Origin: Candidatus Mcinerneyibacteriota bacterium
GTDB lineage: Bacteria; Macinerneyibacteriota; Macinerneyibacteria; Macinerneyibacteriales; DSCS01
NCBI GenBank assembly: GCA_016937175.1
Contig: JAFGWL010000018.1
Span: 27,649-91,648 of the forward strand
DNA: 64,000 nucleotides
Direction of reading: 5' to 3'
The notes beneath the pieces are model-generated. The model was not told the DNA's origin and did no database searches. It saw only the letters and a program-made list of their open reading frames with translations. Position numbers and translations under genes: made by a program. Positions 8,830 to 18,609 of the stretch are shown here, one piece after another (the first letter of the stretch is position 1; the number at the start of each line of letters is the position of its first letter).

Positions 8830-9198
8830 TTATACCTCGCTTGCAGGACGGTTTTTACACGGCCTTACGCCGTTTTTATATAAGATCCCGCTGGTCTCAA
8901 ACATGGTCTTTCTGGTGACGATCATGGGTATGTTCAGCCGCTTTCTGGCCACATCCATGACATCCTCCGAAGGCTGCTTCCCGCGGATGAATATGATCGC
9001 AGTGATCCCGAGGATCTCTGCTACGCGGATCACCTGAAGGGTCACAGTCCCGGTGATCAACAATGTATCTCCCTCGGTCAGAGCCAGGACATCACTCAAA
9101 AGGTCAGCGCTGTAGGCAGAAGAGACCTCTATATCCAGACTCTCCTCTCCTGCGATGACATCTCCATCCAGCAAATCAATGATCTCTTTGATACGCAT
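8830..9198 (-). CDS. DRTGG-domain protein 1
   Basis: The 122-residue protein has the core SSAYSADLLSDVLALT. The exact TGG of the signature is replaced by SSA, so it may have lost a contact kept by its partner. The C-terminal tail (KNGVRPCKNRP) has one cysteine and several basic residues absent from the other copy. It is the first gene of the six-gene sensor module and lies 15 bases downstream of the OmpA-type gene, so it has no obvious promoter of its own. Confidence 0.7.
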   Translation of the reverse strand: MRIKEIIDLLDGDVIAGEESLDIEVSSAYSADLLSDVLALTEGDTLLITGTVTLQVIRVAEILGITAIIFIRGKQPSEDVMDVARKRLNIPMIVTRKTMFETSGILYKNGVRPCKNRPASEV

Positions 9199-9213
9199 GG
9201 GCCCTCCTCACGC

Positions 9214-11283
9214 TCAGCGTGATATCATAATCACGTCGACGCGCCTGTTGTTCGCCCGTCCCTTTGCATTCTTGTTGGTATCGACGGGCATATCTTCTCC
9301 GTAGGCAACGGTGATAATCCGCTCTTCGCTCACCCCTTTATCCACAAGGTATTTTTTTACCATTTCTGCGCGTTCACGGGAGAGCTTCTCATTAGCCTGC
9401 CTTGTCCCCACATTATCCGTATGTCCTTCCACCCGGACCTTAGCCTCCGGATAAAGGGCCAGTGTCTCCACAGCTTTATCCAACTGGCTCTTCTGGGAAG
9501 CATCGAGGGTATAAGCATTCTCCGCAAAGCGTATCCTGGCCATGAGGAAGAGAGCCGGGACAGGAGGCTTCTCCTCGATAACGGGGGTCTCGATCACTTC
9601 CCCGGCAGGAGCAGTAACCGGGAGGGCGATGATCAGGCTTTCTCCGCTGTTTCCCGCTTTATCGGTGATACGGGCATAGACATCGAGTGATTCTCCTTCA
9701 GCCGGAACTGACCCGTCAGCCAGATACCCGCTCCACTCGAAACCGTCTTTCAACCCGTTATAAATGATCTCATGGACCGTCTCTGTTCCCTTTTTAACAA
9801 TAATACGGGTCTCTGTGACATCCACCGCTTCGTGAGGAGTAACGTTAAACGTGACTCCGGCTCCGGGGGAAAGGGCCTCAGGCATGACAGTCAATGTCAC
9901 CCCCGGATTCTTTGCCCGTGCGGAAAACTGGACGGTATTACTGCTCCCTTTGTTGCCGAAACGGTCCTTGACCGTCATTACGGCCGTATAGGCACCGTCG
10001 GAAACATTTTTCCCCTTATCATCTTTTCCGTCCCATGTGATAAAGGGCGGGAAGGGCTTTTTGCCCTTATATTCTCTTTTTTCATTCCCGTTCTCATCGC
10101 TGATGACCAACTCCCAGCGGGTGATGATCTCGGCGTCTTTGCTGTCGGTCAGGATCCTGACCTGGTCTTTTACTCCGTCATTATTGGGTGAGATCCACTC
10201 GTTTTCGGCCATGATACGGACCACAGGAGGGATCTTATAGGCTGATGCCATGGTCTTTTCTCCGGTATAGGCTACCTGAAACGCCATGGATGACCCGGTG
10301 TACTCTCCTGCCAGGGCATAGCCGGCGGCGATCTCAAATCCGCTGAAACGGAATCCCAGCCCTGCTGTTATCTGCCCTTCTCCGTCATAGACGGGATCGG
10401 TGGGAACCCCTTCAAAAAGGGCTCCGCCGTCCTTATAAAAGGTATTTTGCAGATATCCCGCCCTGAGGGCGATGGTATTGTTGAAGAACCACTCTTCAGC
10501 TCCTACATGAAGAGCCGAGGAGTTGGCATGGTTCATCAGGTAGTCGGCCCCCAGAGAAAAAGCTGCTTCCCCCATGAGCTGATGGTTCACTTTAAGGCCC
10601 ATTCCCACGTTGATCCCCATGGCCACATCCATGGGAGCTATGACATCCAGAAGAGAGAGGCCCAGGTTGAAGGTAGACCCCTCTTCGGTGAGAGGGACAC
10701 GGGCCAGGAAAGATACATCTCCTCCCATGGCTCCGTCTACATAATTATCAGCCGCCGAAGGGACTTCATAAGCTTCGCCAAGGGTGGGCATGATATATTT
10801 TCCGGTAAAAGCCAGGGAGAGGTCGAAACCACCCATGTTGGCTTTCCGGATCAAAGAAAGCATGGCCATATCCACAGTACAGTCATCCGGATTACTCTCA
10901 TCGATGGCTCCTGTTGTCCCGTCAGGAAGCAGAAGAGACGTTCTGACTCCGGTGATGTTCACCACGAACCAGTCTTTAAGGGGAAATGTAACCCCTCCGT
11001 AAATATTCTTATAGAGGTCAAGATCTGTATTGGGTTCTTTCATAAAAAGGCCCATCCCTCCAAAGGCATCGATCCCGTAAGAAAAACCGTATCCGGCAGG
11101 GTTGAGCAGATTACCGGTACTCCGGATCAGTCCGATGCCGGCACCCCCCATTCCCAGAGAAACGGCATCGGTATAGCCGATCCTGGTGTTCTCGTAAAAA
11201 GCTGAAGCCGGGTTCTCCCCGTCCACTGCCCACACAGAGAGGCTCAGGGACACCATTAGAACCAACAGCAAATATCTTTTCAT
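9214..11283 (-). CDS. Outer-membrane protein with PorV-like barrel, FlgD-like Ig domain and C-terminal OmpA domain
   Basis: The 689-residue protein starts at the ATG at 11283, behind AAAGGGGGAAAT; a GTG five codons upstream lies inside that site. It has a signal peptide ending SLSVWA. Residues to about 350 form a barrel-like region of the kind seen in PorV/UPF0164 proteins (SLGMGGAGIGL, NPAGYG). About 360-460 looks like a FlgD-type Ig fold (SPNNDGVKDQVRI, FITWDGKDDKGK). The C-terminal domain (about 590-689) is OmpA-like with the peptidoglycan-binding pattern GHTDNVGTRQANEKLSRERA and GRANNRRVDV. It should anchor the outer membrane to the wall. Confidence 0.85.
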   Translation of the reverse strand: MKRYLLLVLMVSLSLSVWAVDGENPASAFYENTRIGYTDAVSLGMGGAGIGLIRSTGNLLNPAGYGFSYGIDAFGGMGLFMKEPNTDLDLYKNIYGGVTFPLKDWFVVNITGVRTSLLLPDGTTGAIDESNPDDCTVDMAMLSLIRKANMGGFDLSLAFTGKYIMPTLGEAYEVPSAADNYVDGAMGGDVSFLARVPLTEEGSTFNLGLSLLDVIAPMDVAMGINVGMGLKVNHQLMGEAAFSLGADYLMNHANSSALHVGAEEWFFNNTIALRAGYLQNTFYKDGGALFEGVPTDPVYDGEGQITAGLGFRFSGFEIAAGYALAGEYTGSSMAFQVAYTGEKTMASAYKIPPVVRIMAENEWISPNNDGVKDQVRILTDSKDAEIITRWELVISDENGNEKREYKGKKPFPPFITWDGKDDKGKNVSDGAYTAVMTVKDRFGNKGSSNTVQFSARAKNPGVTLTVMPEALSPGAGVTFNVTPHEAVDVTETRIIVKKGTETVHEIIYNGLKDGFEWSGYLADGSVPAEGESLDVYARITDKAGNSGESLIIALPVTAPAGEVIETPVIEEKPPVPALFLMARIRFAENAYTLDASQKSQLDKAVETLALYPEAKVRVEGHTDNVGTRQANEKLSRERAEMVKKYLVDKGVSEERIITVAYGEDMPVDTNKNAKGRANNRRVDVIMISR

Positions 11284-11298
11284 ATTTCCCCCTTTCAC

Positions 11299-12090
11299 TC
11301 ATTTACCCAAAAGCAATCTTTCGGCAAGTATATACGGCAAAGGCAGTTCTGCAAGTTTCTGCTGCGTTTTACGCACATCATAATCCAGCCGGACATATCG
11401 GATCGTCTTCTGTTCCGTATCCCATATGAGAAAAGAAGACATATAATTCCCGTCGCGGGGTTGTCCGACACTCCCCGGGTTGATGATATAGGCTGCCGTC
11501 TCATCCAGCTTCCAAGTTTTATCTTCAGGTTCATGCCCGGTCACCCGCTCACTGTCCATCTTTTTAATATAGAGATAGGGTTTATGGGTATGGGCGACAA
11601 AGGTCAGTTTTCCCGTATGGCCGAAAGATTCCCGGGCCATTTCACTTGAATCCAGATAATACCAGTTCTCAGGCATCTGGGGAGTGGAGTGATAAAAAGA
11701 ACCTCCGTGAAACCGTGCCGAATAGGGAAGGGATTTGACAAACCTCTGATGAGACAGGCCCATCTCTTTTTTGGTCCATATGATCGCTTCATAGGCGATC
11801 CTGTTAAAATAACTGATATCCGTAAAATTGATGACGGCAGCGTCATGGTTACCCATGATGAGATCCGCTGAGAAGCCTGAAGCCAATTCAAGCTCGCCAG
11901 GTTCCAGTTTTTCGGTCTTTTCTCCGGCCATGGCCATAAAAAGCTCCAGACACTTCACAGGATCCGGGCCATATCCCACGACATCTCCCACGTGTACGAT
12001 CCTGCGGATCTTCTCTTCCCGCAGGAAGCGGAGTACAGTCGTGAAAGCTTCAAGATTCCCGTGTATATCGGCCATTACAGCTATTCTCAT
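11299..12090 (-). CDS. Metallophosphoesterase (YfcE/MJ0936-like)
   Basis: The 263-residue calcineurin-like phosphoesterase has its metal motifs in order: ADIHGN (residues 8-13), GDVVGYGPDP, MGNHDAA, a THKP segment and NPGSVGQPRDG. The last is typical of the YfcE/MJ0936 phosphodiesterases. The real substrate is unknown. It starts nine bases after nusB and is followed 15 bases later by the OmpA-type gene, inside the long riboflavin run. Confidence 0.85.
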   Translation of the reverse strand: MRIAVMADIHGNLEAFTTVLRFLREEKIRRIVHVGDVVGYGPDPVKCLELFMAMAGEKTEKLEPGELELASGFSADLIMGNHDAAVINFTDISYFNRIAYEAIIWTKKEMGLSHQRFVKSLPYSARFHGGSFYHSTPQMPENWYYLDSSEMARESFGHTGKLTFVAHTHKPYLYIKKMDSERVTGHEPEDKTWKLDETAAYIINPGSVGQPRDGNYMSSFLIWDTEQKTIRYVRLDYDVRKTQQKLAELPLPYILAERLLLGK

Positions 12091-12099
12091 AATATCTTC

Positions 12100-12513
12100 T
12101 TACTCCAGGCTGTCCACATAGGCATGCAGTTTTTTGTCAAAATTCTGAGAGGCATACTTGTCGCTTAGACGAAGCCCCTCTGATATCACCAGTTTTTTGT
12201 CTGTCTTCAAGACAGTCAGCTCAAAGACACAAAGATAGATGAGAGCCTGCTCCACAAGGTGCAGCTCCCGGAAAGACCCTGTGAATGTCCGTTGAATGTA
12301 GGCCTCTATCTCCCCCATCCGCCCCTCAAGAAGAGAGATCGCTGTATGAAAAGATGCCGCTTTTCGGCTTTCCATTCCCCCGAAAAGGACCTCTTCTCCC
12401 CTCGGTTTTGCCGCCTCCCCCTCTTCGCTTTTAGCAAAAAGGTAGGCATAGAGCCATTGGAGAAGGCTGTCACGGACAGCTTTTTTGTCTTTGACATCCA
12501 TGGCGGCCATCAT
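12100..12513 (-). CDS. nusB: Transcription antitermination factor NusB
   Basis: The 137-residue all-helical protein ends with ISEGLRLSDKYASQNFDKKLHAYVDSL, the NusB C-terminal pattern. NusB binds boxA RNA with NusE/S10 for rRNA antitermination. Its ATG shares one base with the ribH stop (TAATG). ribH-nusB is a common gene pair in bacteria, which supports the call even though the N-terminal half is divergent. Confidence 0.8.
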   Translation of the reverse strand: MMAAMDVKDKKAVRDSLLQWLYAYLFAKSEEGEAAKPRGEEVLFGGMESRKAASFHTAISLLEGRMGEIEAYIQRTFTGSFRELHLVEQALIYLCVFELTVLKTDKKLVISEGLRLSDKYASQNFDKKLHAYVDSLE

Positions 12514-12977
12514 TATTTCATCTTTGCGGACAGATCCATGAGCTCAATAAGAGAGAGCGCGGCATCCCACCCTTTATTGCCCATTTTGGTCCCGGCTCTT
12601 TCAATGGCCTGTTCCACAGAGTCAGTGGTCAGGACACCGAAGGCCACAGGGATCTTCCCCTCCATAGAAATATGGGCGATCCCCTTGGAGACTTCCGAGG
12701 CGACATATTCAAAATGGGGTGTCCCCCCGCGAATGACTGTCGCCAGGCAGATGATCCCGTCGTAAGCCCCCTTGTCCACAAGTTTCCTCAGCAGGTACGG
12801 GATCTCAAAGGCTCCCGGGACGGGATAGACGTCCATATCGGCGCTTTTCCCGCCGTGCCGGACGAAGCAGTCCTCGGCCCCTTCCAACAGCTTTTTGTTG
12901 ATGAAATCATTGAACCGGCCGATGATCACGGCCACCTTTTTTTTATCCGCGTTTAAATGGCCTTCGATGACACGCAT
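12513..12977 (-). CDS. ribH: 6,7-dimethyl-8-ribityllumazine synthase
   Basis: The 154-residue protein has the lumazine synthase motifs [37 protein letters not shown] (catalytic His88) and [17 protein letters not shown]. It condenses 5-amino-6-ribitylaminouracil with dihydroxybutanone phosphate, the penultimate riboflavin step. It lies between ribBA (16 bases upstream) and nusB (overlapping). Confidence 0.95.
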   Translation of the reverse strand: MRVIEGHLNADKKKVAVIIGRFNDFINKKLLEGAEDCFVRHGGKSADMDVYPVPGAFEIPYLLRKLVDKGAYDGIICLATVIRGGTPHFEYVASEVSKGIAHISMEGKIPVAFGVLTTDSVEQAIERAGTKMGNKGWDAALSLIELMDLSAKMK

Positions 12978-12993
12978 AAATCCCCCTTTTTAC

Positions 12994-14211
12994 TCAGATT
13001 TCGTCGATGAGATGGCCCATCTTCTCTTTTTTCGTCTGCAGATACTTTCTGTTATACTCTGATATCTTACCATAGATCGGGACACGTTCCACAACTTCCA
13101 TACCGTATCCTGATATCGCTACCATTTTTTTCGGGTTATTGGTCAATAGGCGGATCTTCCTGACTCCCAGGTCATGGAGTATCTGAGCCCCTATTCCGTA
13201 TTCCCTGAGATCCGGAGGGAACCCCAGAGCTACGTTGGCTTCCACAGTATCCATTCCTTTTTCCTGAAGATGGTAGGCATGGATCTTATTGATGAGTCCG
13301 ATACCGCGACCTTCCTGACGAAGATAGACGATAACGCCGCGGCCTTCCTGTTCGATGAGTTCCATTGACCTGTGGAGCTGGTCTCCGCATTCACATTTCA
13401 GGCTTCCCAGAGCGTCTCCTGTGAGGCATTCGGAATGGACCCTGACCAGGACCGGCTCTCCGTCACTCACATCTCCCTTGACTAAAGCAATATGCTCTTT
13501 ACGGTCCAGTCTGTTTTCATATCCGTAAAGAATGAATTTCCCATATTCGGTCGGCATCTCAGCTGAAGCCTTCCGGACCATGAAGGGCTCATGGCTCAAC
13601 CGGTACTCGATAAGGTCCGCTATCGTCAAAAGGAGAAGGCCGTGCTTTCGGGCGAATTTCCTGAGCCCCGGGAGCCGCATCATATGGCCGTCCTCCTCCA
13701 TGATCTCACAGATGACTCCCGAAGGATTCATCCCGGCTATCCTCATGAGATCAACAGCGGCTTCCGTATGCCCTGCCCGCTCCAGGACACCCCCCTCTTT
13801 AGCTTTCAGGGGAAAGACATGGCCCGGTTTCACAATATCCGCGGGAGAAGCTTTGGGGTTGATAGCCGTCTGAATGGTCTTTGACCGGTCAAAGGCTGAT
13901 ATCCCTGTGGTCACTCCGTGCCGGGCTTCTATTGATTCTGTAAAGGCCGTCTCGTGACTGGACTCATTCACGTCAGTCATCATCTTCAGCCCCAGCCGTT
14001 TCACCTGGTCTGATGTGAGGGATAGGCAGATGAGCCCTCTGCCGTTTGCAGCCATAAAATTGACCGCTTCCGGGGTTGCTTTTTCAGCAGCCATGAGAAG
14101 GTCTCCTTCGTTCTCTCTTTTTTCGTCGTCGACGACGATGATCATCTCTCCCTGACGTAAAGCCTCAAGGGCTTGTTCCACGGTGCAAAAGCCGCCGCTT
14201 TGATTTACCAT
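12994..14211 (-). CDS. ribBA: Bifunctional 3,4-dihydroxy-2-butanone 4-phosphate synthase / GTP cyclohydrolase II
   Basis: This 405-residue fusion has an N-terminal RibB domain (about 1-205: VDDEKRENEGDLLMAAE, TGISAFDR, HVFPL, ERAGHTEAAVDL). The C-terminal RibA domain (about 210-400) has SECLTGDALGSLKCECGDQL, holding the zinc cysteines, and YLRQEGRGIG. It supplies both precursors of lumazine from ribulose 5-phosphate and GTP. It overlaps ribE by seven bases. Confidence 0.95.
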   Translation of the reverse strand: MVNQSGGFCTVEQALEALRQGEMIIVVDDEKRENEGDLLMAAEKATPEAVNFMAANGRGLICLSLTSDQVKRLGLKMMTDVNESSHETAFTESIEARHGVTTGISAFDRSKTIQTAINPKASPADIVKPGHVFPLKAKEGGVLERAGHTEAAVDLMRIAGMNPSGVICEIMEEDGHMMRLPGLRKFARKHGLLLLTIADLIEYRLSHEPFMVRKASAEMPTEYGKFILYGYENRLDRKEHIALVKGDVSDGEPVLVRVHSECLTGDALGSLKCECGDQLHRSMELIEQEGRGVIVYLRQEGRGIGLINKIHAYHLQEKGMDTVEANVALGFPPDLREYGIGAQILHDLGVRKIRLLTNNPKKMVAISGYGMEVVERVPIYGKISEYNRKYLQTKKEKMGHLIDEI

Positions 14212-14840
14212 TCTTTTAATGCCTCCTCAAGGGACCGGGATCCTTTGCCGCCCGTTATCCCTTTTAATGCCTTGTTGACATATTTACCGATCATATCATA
14301 TTCCAGATGGAGACGGTCCCCCTCTTTTTTCTCCCTGAGAGAGGTATTCTCCCAAGTGTGAGGGATGATCCCCACCCGGAAAGAATCGTATCCCGCATCG
14401 ATCACGGTGAGGCTGATCCCGTCAACAGCCACAGATCCTTTTTCTGTGACAAGAACGCTCTGTTCAGGGGAAAAAGCGATGGTCAGGATGCGGCTCTCAC
14501 CGCGCCGTTCGATGGCCCTGATCACACCGGTCCCGTCCACGTGTCCCTGGACAAAATGGCCGTCCAGCCGGCTTCCCACAGAAAGAGCACGCTCCATATT
14601 GATCTTTGTCCCCGGGGGCATCTCTCCGAAAAGGGTCCGTCGGACAGTCTCCTCCATGATCTCAAAACAGAGGGAATCCTTTGTGACGTCCACGACGGTG
14701 AGACAGGCTCCGTTACAGGCCACAGAGTCTCCGGCTTTCACATCCGGCCAGACCGAAGCGGTGATCTCCACGGCAAGGACCATTCCCGAAAGCCGTTTGG
14801 TTTTAAGAGTTCCCACCTGTTCAATGAGGCCTGTAAACAT
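14205..14840 (-). CDS. ribE: Riboflavin synthase alpha subunit
   Basis: The 211-residue protein is two tandem lumazine-binding barrels. It begins MFTGLIEQVGTL, with DSVACNGACLTVV in repeat 1 and FVQGHVDGTG and SVAVDGISLTV in repeat 2. It dismutates two lumazines to riboflavin. It overlaps ribD by 20 bases and ribBA by seven, so the operon is tightly coupled. Confidence 0.95.
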   Translation of the reverse strand: MFTGLIEQVGTLKTKRLSGMVLAVEITASVWPDVKAGDSVACNGACLTVVDVTKDSLCFEIMEETVRRTLFGEMPPGTKINMERALSVGSRLDGHFVQGHVDGTGVIRAIERRGESRILTIAFSPEQSVLVTEKGSVAVDGISLTVIDAGYDSFRVGIIPHTWENTSLREKKEGDRLHLEYDMIGKYVNKALKGITGGKGSRSLEEALKEW

Positions 14841-15897
14841 CGTGACACTTCCCTTTCAACATGATATCTTCTCCGACCTTGCGCCAAACAGGGTCTTTCA
14901 GTGGACGGGCCATTTCCATCTTCGGCACGCCCCGGCCGCCGGCCGGTGAAAGCCCTCCTCCCAGGATCCTGGGAGCGATAAAGACGACGACTTCATCAAC
15001 GAGGCCTGCTTCAAGCAGGATATGGATCGTATGAGCGCCTCCCTCGATCAGAAGGGAATAGAGGCCTTCTTTCCATAAAACTTCTGTAAACTCCCGTCCA
15101 GATAAAGCAAATCCCCCAGGGAGAGTATAATTTCTAAACCCCTTGATATCAAGATATTTTTCCTGTTGGGTCAGAATGACACCTTTCCCTTCGAAGACAT
15201 GGAACTCCGGAGAAGAGATCTCTCCCAGGGGGTCATAGATGACTTTCACCGGCTGCCACCCCCGGGGGTCGAGACGGGCGGTCAGCCGGGGATTATCCCG
15301 GAGGACAGTCCCGGCCCCTACCATGATCCCCTTGACATTGTGACGGAGCCGGTGGACCACTTCCCGGCTCTCTTCACAGGAGATCCATTTGGAATCACCG
15401 GTGCAGGTCGCGATATATCCGTCAGCGGTCATAGCATATTTCAAAATGATATAAGGTCTCTTCTGAAGGATGTTTTTTATGAAAATGCGGTTCAGCTCCC
15501 TGGCCTTCTTCTCCTGAAAACCGACACGGACTTCAACTCCGGCATTTTTTAACTTTCTGAAGCCCTCTCCGGCTACAAGGGGATTGGGGTCTTCCATGGC
15601 GGCATAGACAGCCCGGACTTTTTTTTTGATGATGAGGTCTGTACAGGGAGGAGTCTTCCCATGATGGCTGCAGGGTTCCAGAGTCACGTAAAGATCACAT
15701 CCCTCGGCCAGGCGTTCATCGATATCCAGGGCTTTCACTTCAGCGTGGGCCTCTCCGAAACGGCTGTGAAACCCTTCCCCCACAATATGGCCATCTCTGA
15801 CAGCCACGGCTCCCACATAGGGGTTAGGCTGCACAGCGGCGTCGGCTGAAGCCGCCAGTTCCAGAGCCCTTTTCATAAAACGGGGTTCATACGACAC
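14821..15897 (-). CDS. ribD: Bifunctional riboflavin deaminase/reductase RibD
   Basis: The protein has 358 residues if started at the GTG at 15897, seven bases after AGGAGG; the longer frame upstream has no ribosome site. The deaminase domain has HAEVKAL and PCSHHGKTPPC (zinc ligands His51, Cys76, Cys85; catalytic Glu53). The reductase domain has LKYAMTADGYIA, WISCEESRE, VGAGTVLRDNP and LLIEGGAHT. It carries out the second and third steps from GTP. The start overlaps the dGTPase stop by 11 bases. No FMN riboswitch precedes it. Confidence 0.93.
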   Translation of the reverse strand: MSYEPRFMKRALELAASADAAVQPNPYVGAVAVRDGHIVGEGFHSRFGEAHAEVKALDIDERLAEGCDLYVTLEPCSHHGKTPPCTDLIIKKKVRAVYAAMEDPNPLVAGEGFRKLKNAGVEVRVGFQEKKARELNRIFIKNILQKRPYIILKYAMTADGYIATCTGDSKWISCEESREVVHRLRHNVKGIMVGAGTVLRDNPRLTARLDPRGWQPVKVIYDPLGEISSPEFHVFEGKGVILTQQEKYLDIKGFRNYTLPGGFALSGREFTEVLWKEGLYSLLIEGGAHTIHILLEAGLVDEVVVFIAPRILGGGLSPAGGRGVPKMEMARPLKDPVWRKVGEDIMLKGKCHDVYRPH

Positions 15898-17008
15898 CGG
15901 TAAGCCTCCTGAACTCATCCAGGGCAAACCGGTCTGTCATTCCGGCGATGTAATCGGCAATAGCCCGCTCGGGGGAAGAGGCCTCCACCTCCCGCCGGTA
16001 ACGTCCGGGCAGAATATTGGGATATTTCTTGTAGAGAGAAAAGAGGGTCTCAAGACAACCTTCTGCGCTGATGCGCATCCGCTCCACACGGGGATGATTA
16101 TAGAGGTTGTCGTAGAGATATGTCTTCAGCTGCTGTCTTTTGTCGTCGATGGCGGGACTGAATCCCACCACCCGGATGTTTTTCCTTTTGATCTCTTCGA
16201 GGTCCCGGGCCTTGTTTTCATCAATATTCTTCTGAGTAGTCTCGATCAGATCGTTGATGAAAAAGGCGATGAGGGCACTTATAGTCCGGTATTTCAGGAC
16301 CTTGCCCCCGAGCCCGGCATCATCGCGGCGGGCCTCCTCCATGGCTTCTGTCCAGATAGCGATCTCTGACAGGTCATCCCACTCCAGCAGGCCCGATTCC
16401 AGGCCATCATCAAGGTCATGGTTCAGATAGGCGATCTCGTCGGCATAGTCGATGAGCTGGGCCTCCACCGTGGGGACCCGCCCCAGGTCGAAGAGCTCTT
16501 CCAGGTCTTTTGTGGATGGCTTGTCATAGGGCGTAGAGTGTTTGATGATCCCCTCCAGGGTCTCATAAGAGAGGTTCAGCCCCCTAAACGACCCGTAGCG
16601 CTCCTCCAGGTAAGTGACGATCCGATAGCTCTGCCTGTTGTGTTCAAATCCGCCGTGTCCCTCCATAAGCCTGTTGAGGACTTTCTCTCCGGTATGGCCG
16701 AAAGGAGTATGCCCCAGGTCATGGGCCAGGGCGATAGCCTCCACCAGCTCCATGTTCAGCCTCAGCCTTTTTGCCATGCTCCTGGCGATCTGGGAGACCT
16801 CCATAGTATGGGTCAGCCGCGTCCTGTAATAATCTCCTTCATGGTTGACAAAGACCTGTGTCTTGTACTCGAGTTTCCGGAACGCTTCGCAATGAATGAT
16901 CCGGTCGCGGTCCCTCTCATAGATCCCCCGGTTATCGTGAAAATTTTCTTTATTCAAACGTCCCCGGCTCTTCTCGTCTCTCATGGCATAATTTGCATAT
17001 AATTCCAT
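15887..17008 (-). CDS. dgt: dGTPase-like HD-domain triphosphohydrolase
   Basis: The 373-residue HD protein has RTRLTHTMEVSQIAR, then AHDLGHTPFGHTGE, then YADEIAYLNHDLDDGL, the pattern of dGTPase-like proteins. They release triphosphate from deoxynucleotides. The N-terminus SRGRLNKENFHDNRG also matches the family. It is the first gene of the long minus-strand run, with GGAGG before the ATG and its own promoter. Substrate specificity cannot be read from sequence. Confidence 0.88.
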   Translation of the reverse strand: MELYANYAMRDEKSRGRLNKENFHDNRGIYERDRDRIIHCEAFRKLEYKTQVFVNHEGDYYRTRLTHTMEVSQIARSMAKRLRLNMELVEAIALAHDLGHTPFGHTGEKVLNRLMEGHGGFEHNRQSYRIVTYLEERYGSFRGLNLSYETLEGIIKHSTPYDKPSTKDLEELFDLGRVPTVEAQLIDYADEIAYLNHDLDDGLESGLLEWDDLSEIAIWTEAMEEARRDDAGLGGKVLKYRTISALIAFFINDLIETTQKNIDENKARDLEEIKRKNIRVVGFSPAIDDKRQQLKTYLYDNLYNHPRVERMRISAEGCLETLFSLYKKYPNILPGRYRREVEASSPERAIADYIAGMTDRFALDEFRRLTGVV

Positions 17009-17025
17009 AGTTAGCCTCCTTTTTC

Positions 17026-17054
17026 AGCATAACACAGCCCCTCCATTTTTGCAA
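17026..17054 (-). promoter_or_regulatory. Promoter of the dgt-rib-nusB run
   Basis: TTGCAA and TATGCT with a 17-base spacer on the minus strand, upstream of dgt. It is divergent from the gdhA promoter. Confidence 0.45.
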
Positions 17055-17071
17055 TCATTTCTCGATTTTGC

Positions 17072-18500
<1,429 letters not shown>

Positions 18501-18527
18501 TTCTTTGAACCTGGCTTATCTTTATCG

Positions 18528-18558
18528 GGGCGGTCCTTCGGGCCGCCCTTTTTTTTTC
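18528..18558 (+). terminator. Intrinsic terminator of gdhA
   Basis: A GC-rich hairpin (GGGCGGTCC / GGGCCGCCC with one G-U pair) is followed by a run of eight or more T. The -35 box of the next promoter lies at the end of the T run. Confidence 0.9.
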
Positions 18559-18587
18559 TTGCTCCCTTAGCGATATGCACTTATAAT
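18559..18587 (+). promoter_or_regulatory. Promoter of the tungstate-binding lipoprotein gene
   Basis: TTGCTC and a consensus TATAAT have a 17-base spacer, directly behind the gdhA terminator. Confidence 0.55.
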
Positions 18588-18609
18588 CATAACGCTAAAG
18601 GAGGTTAAT

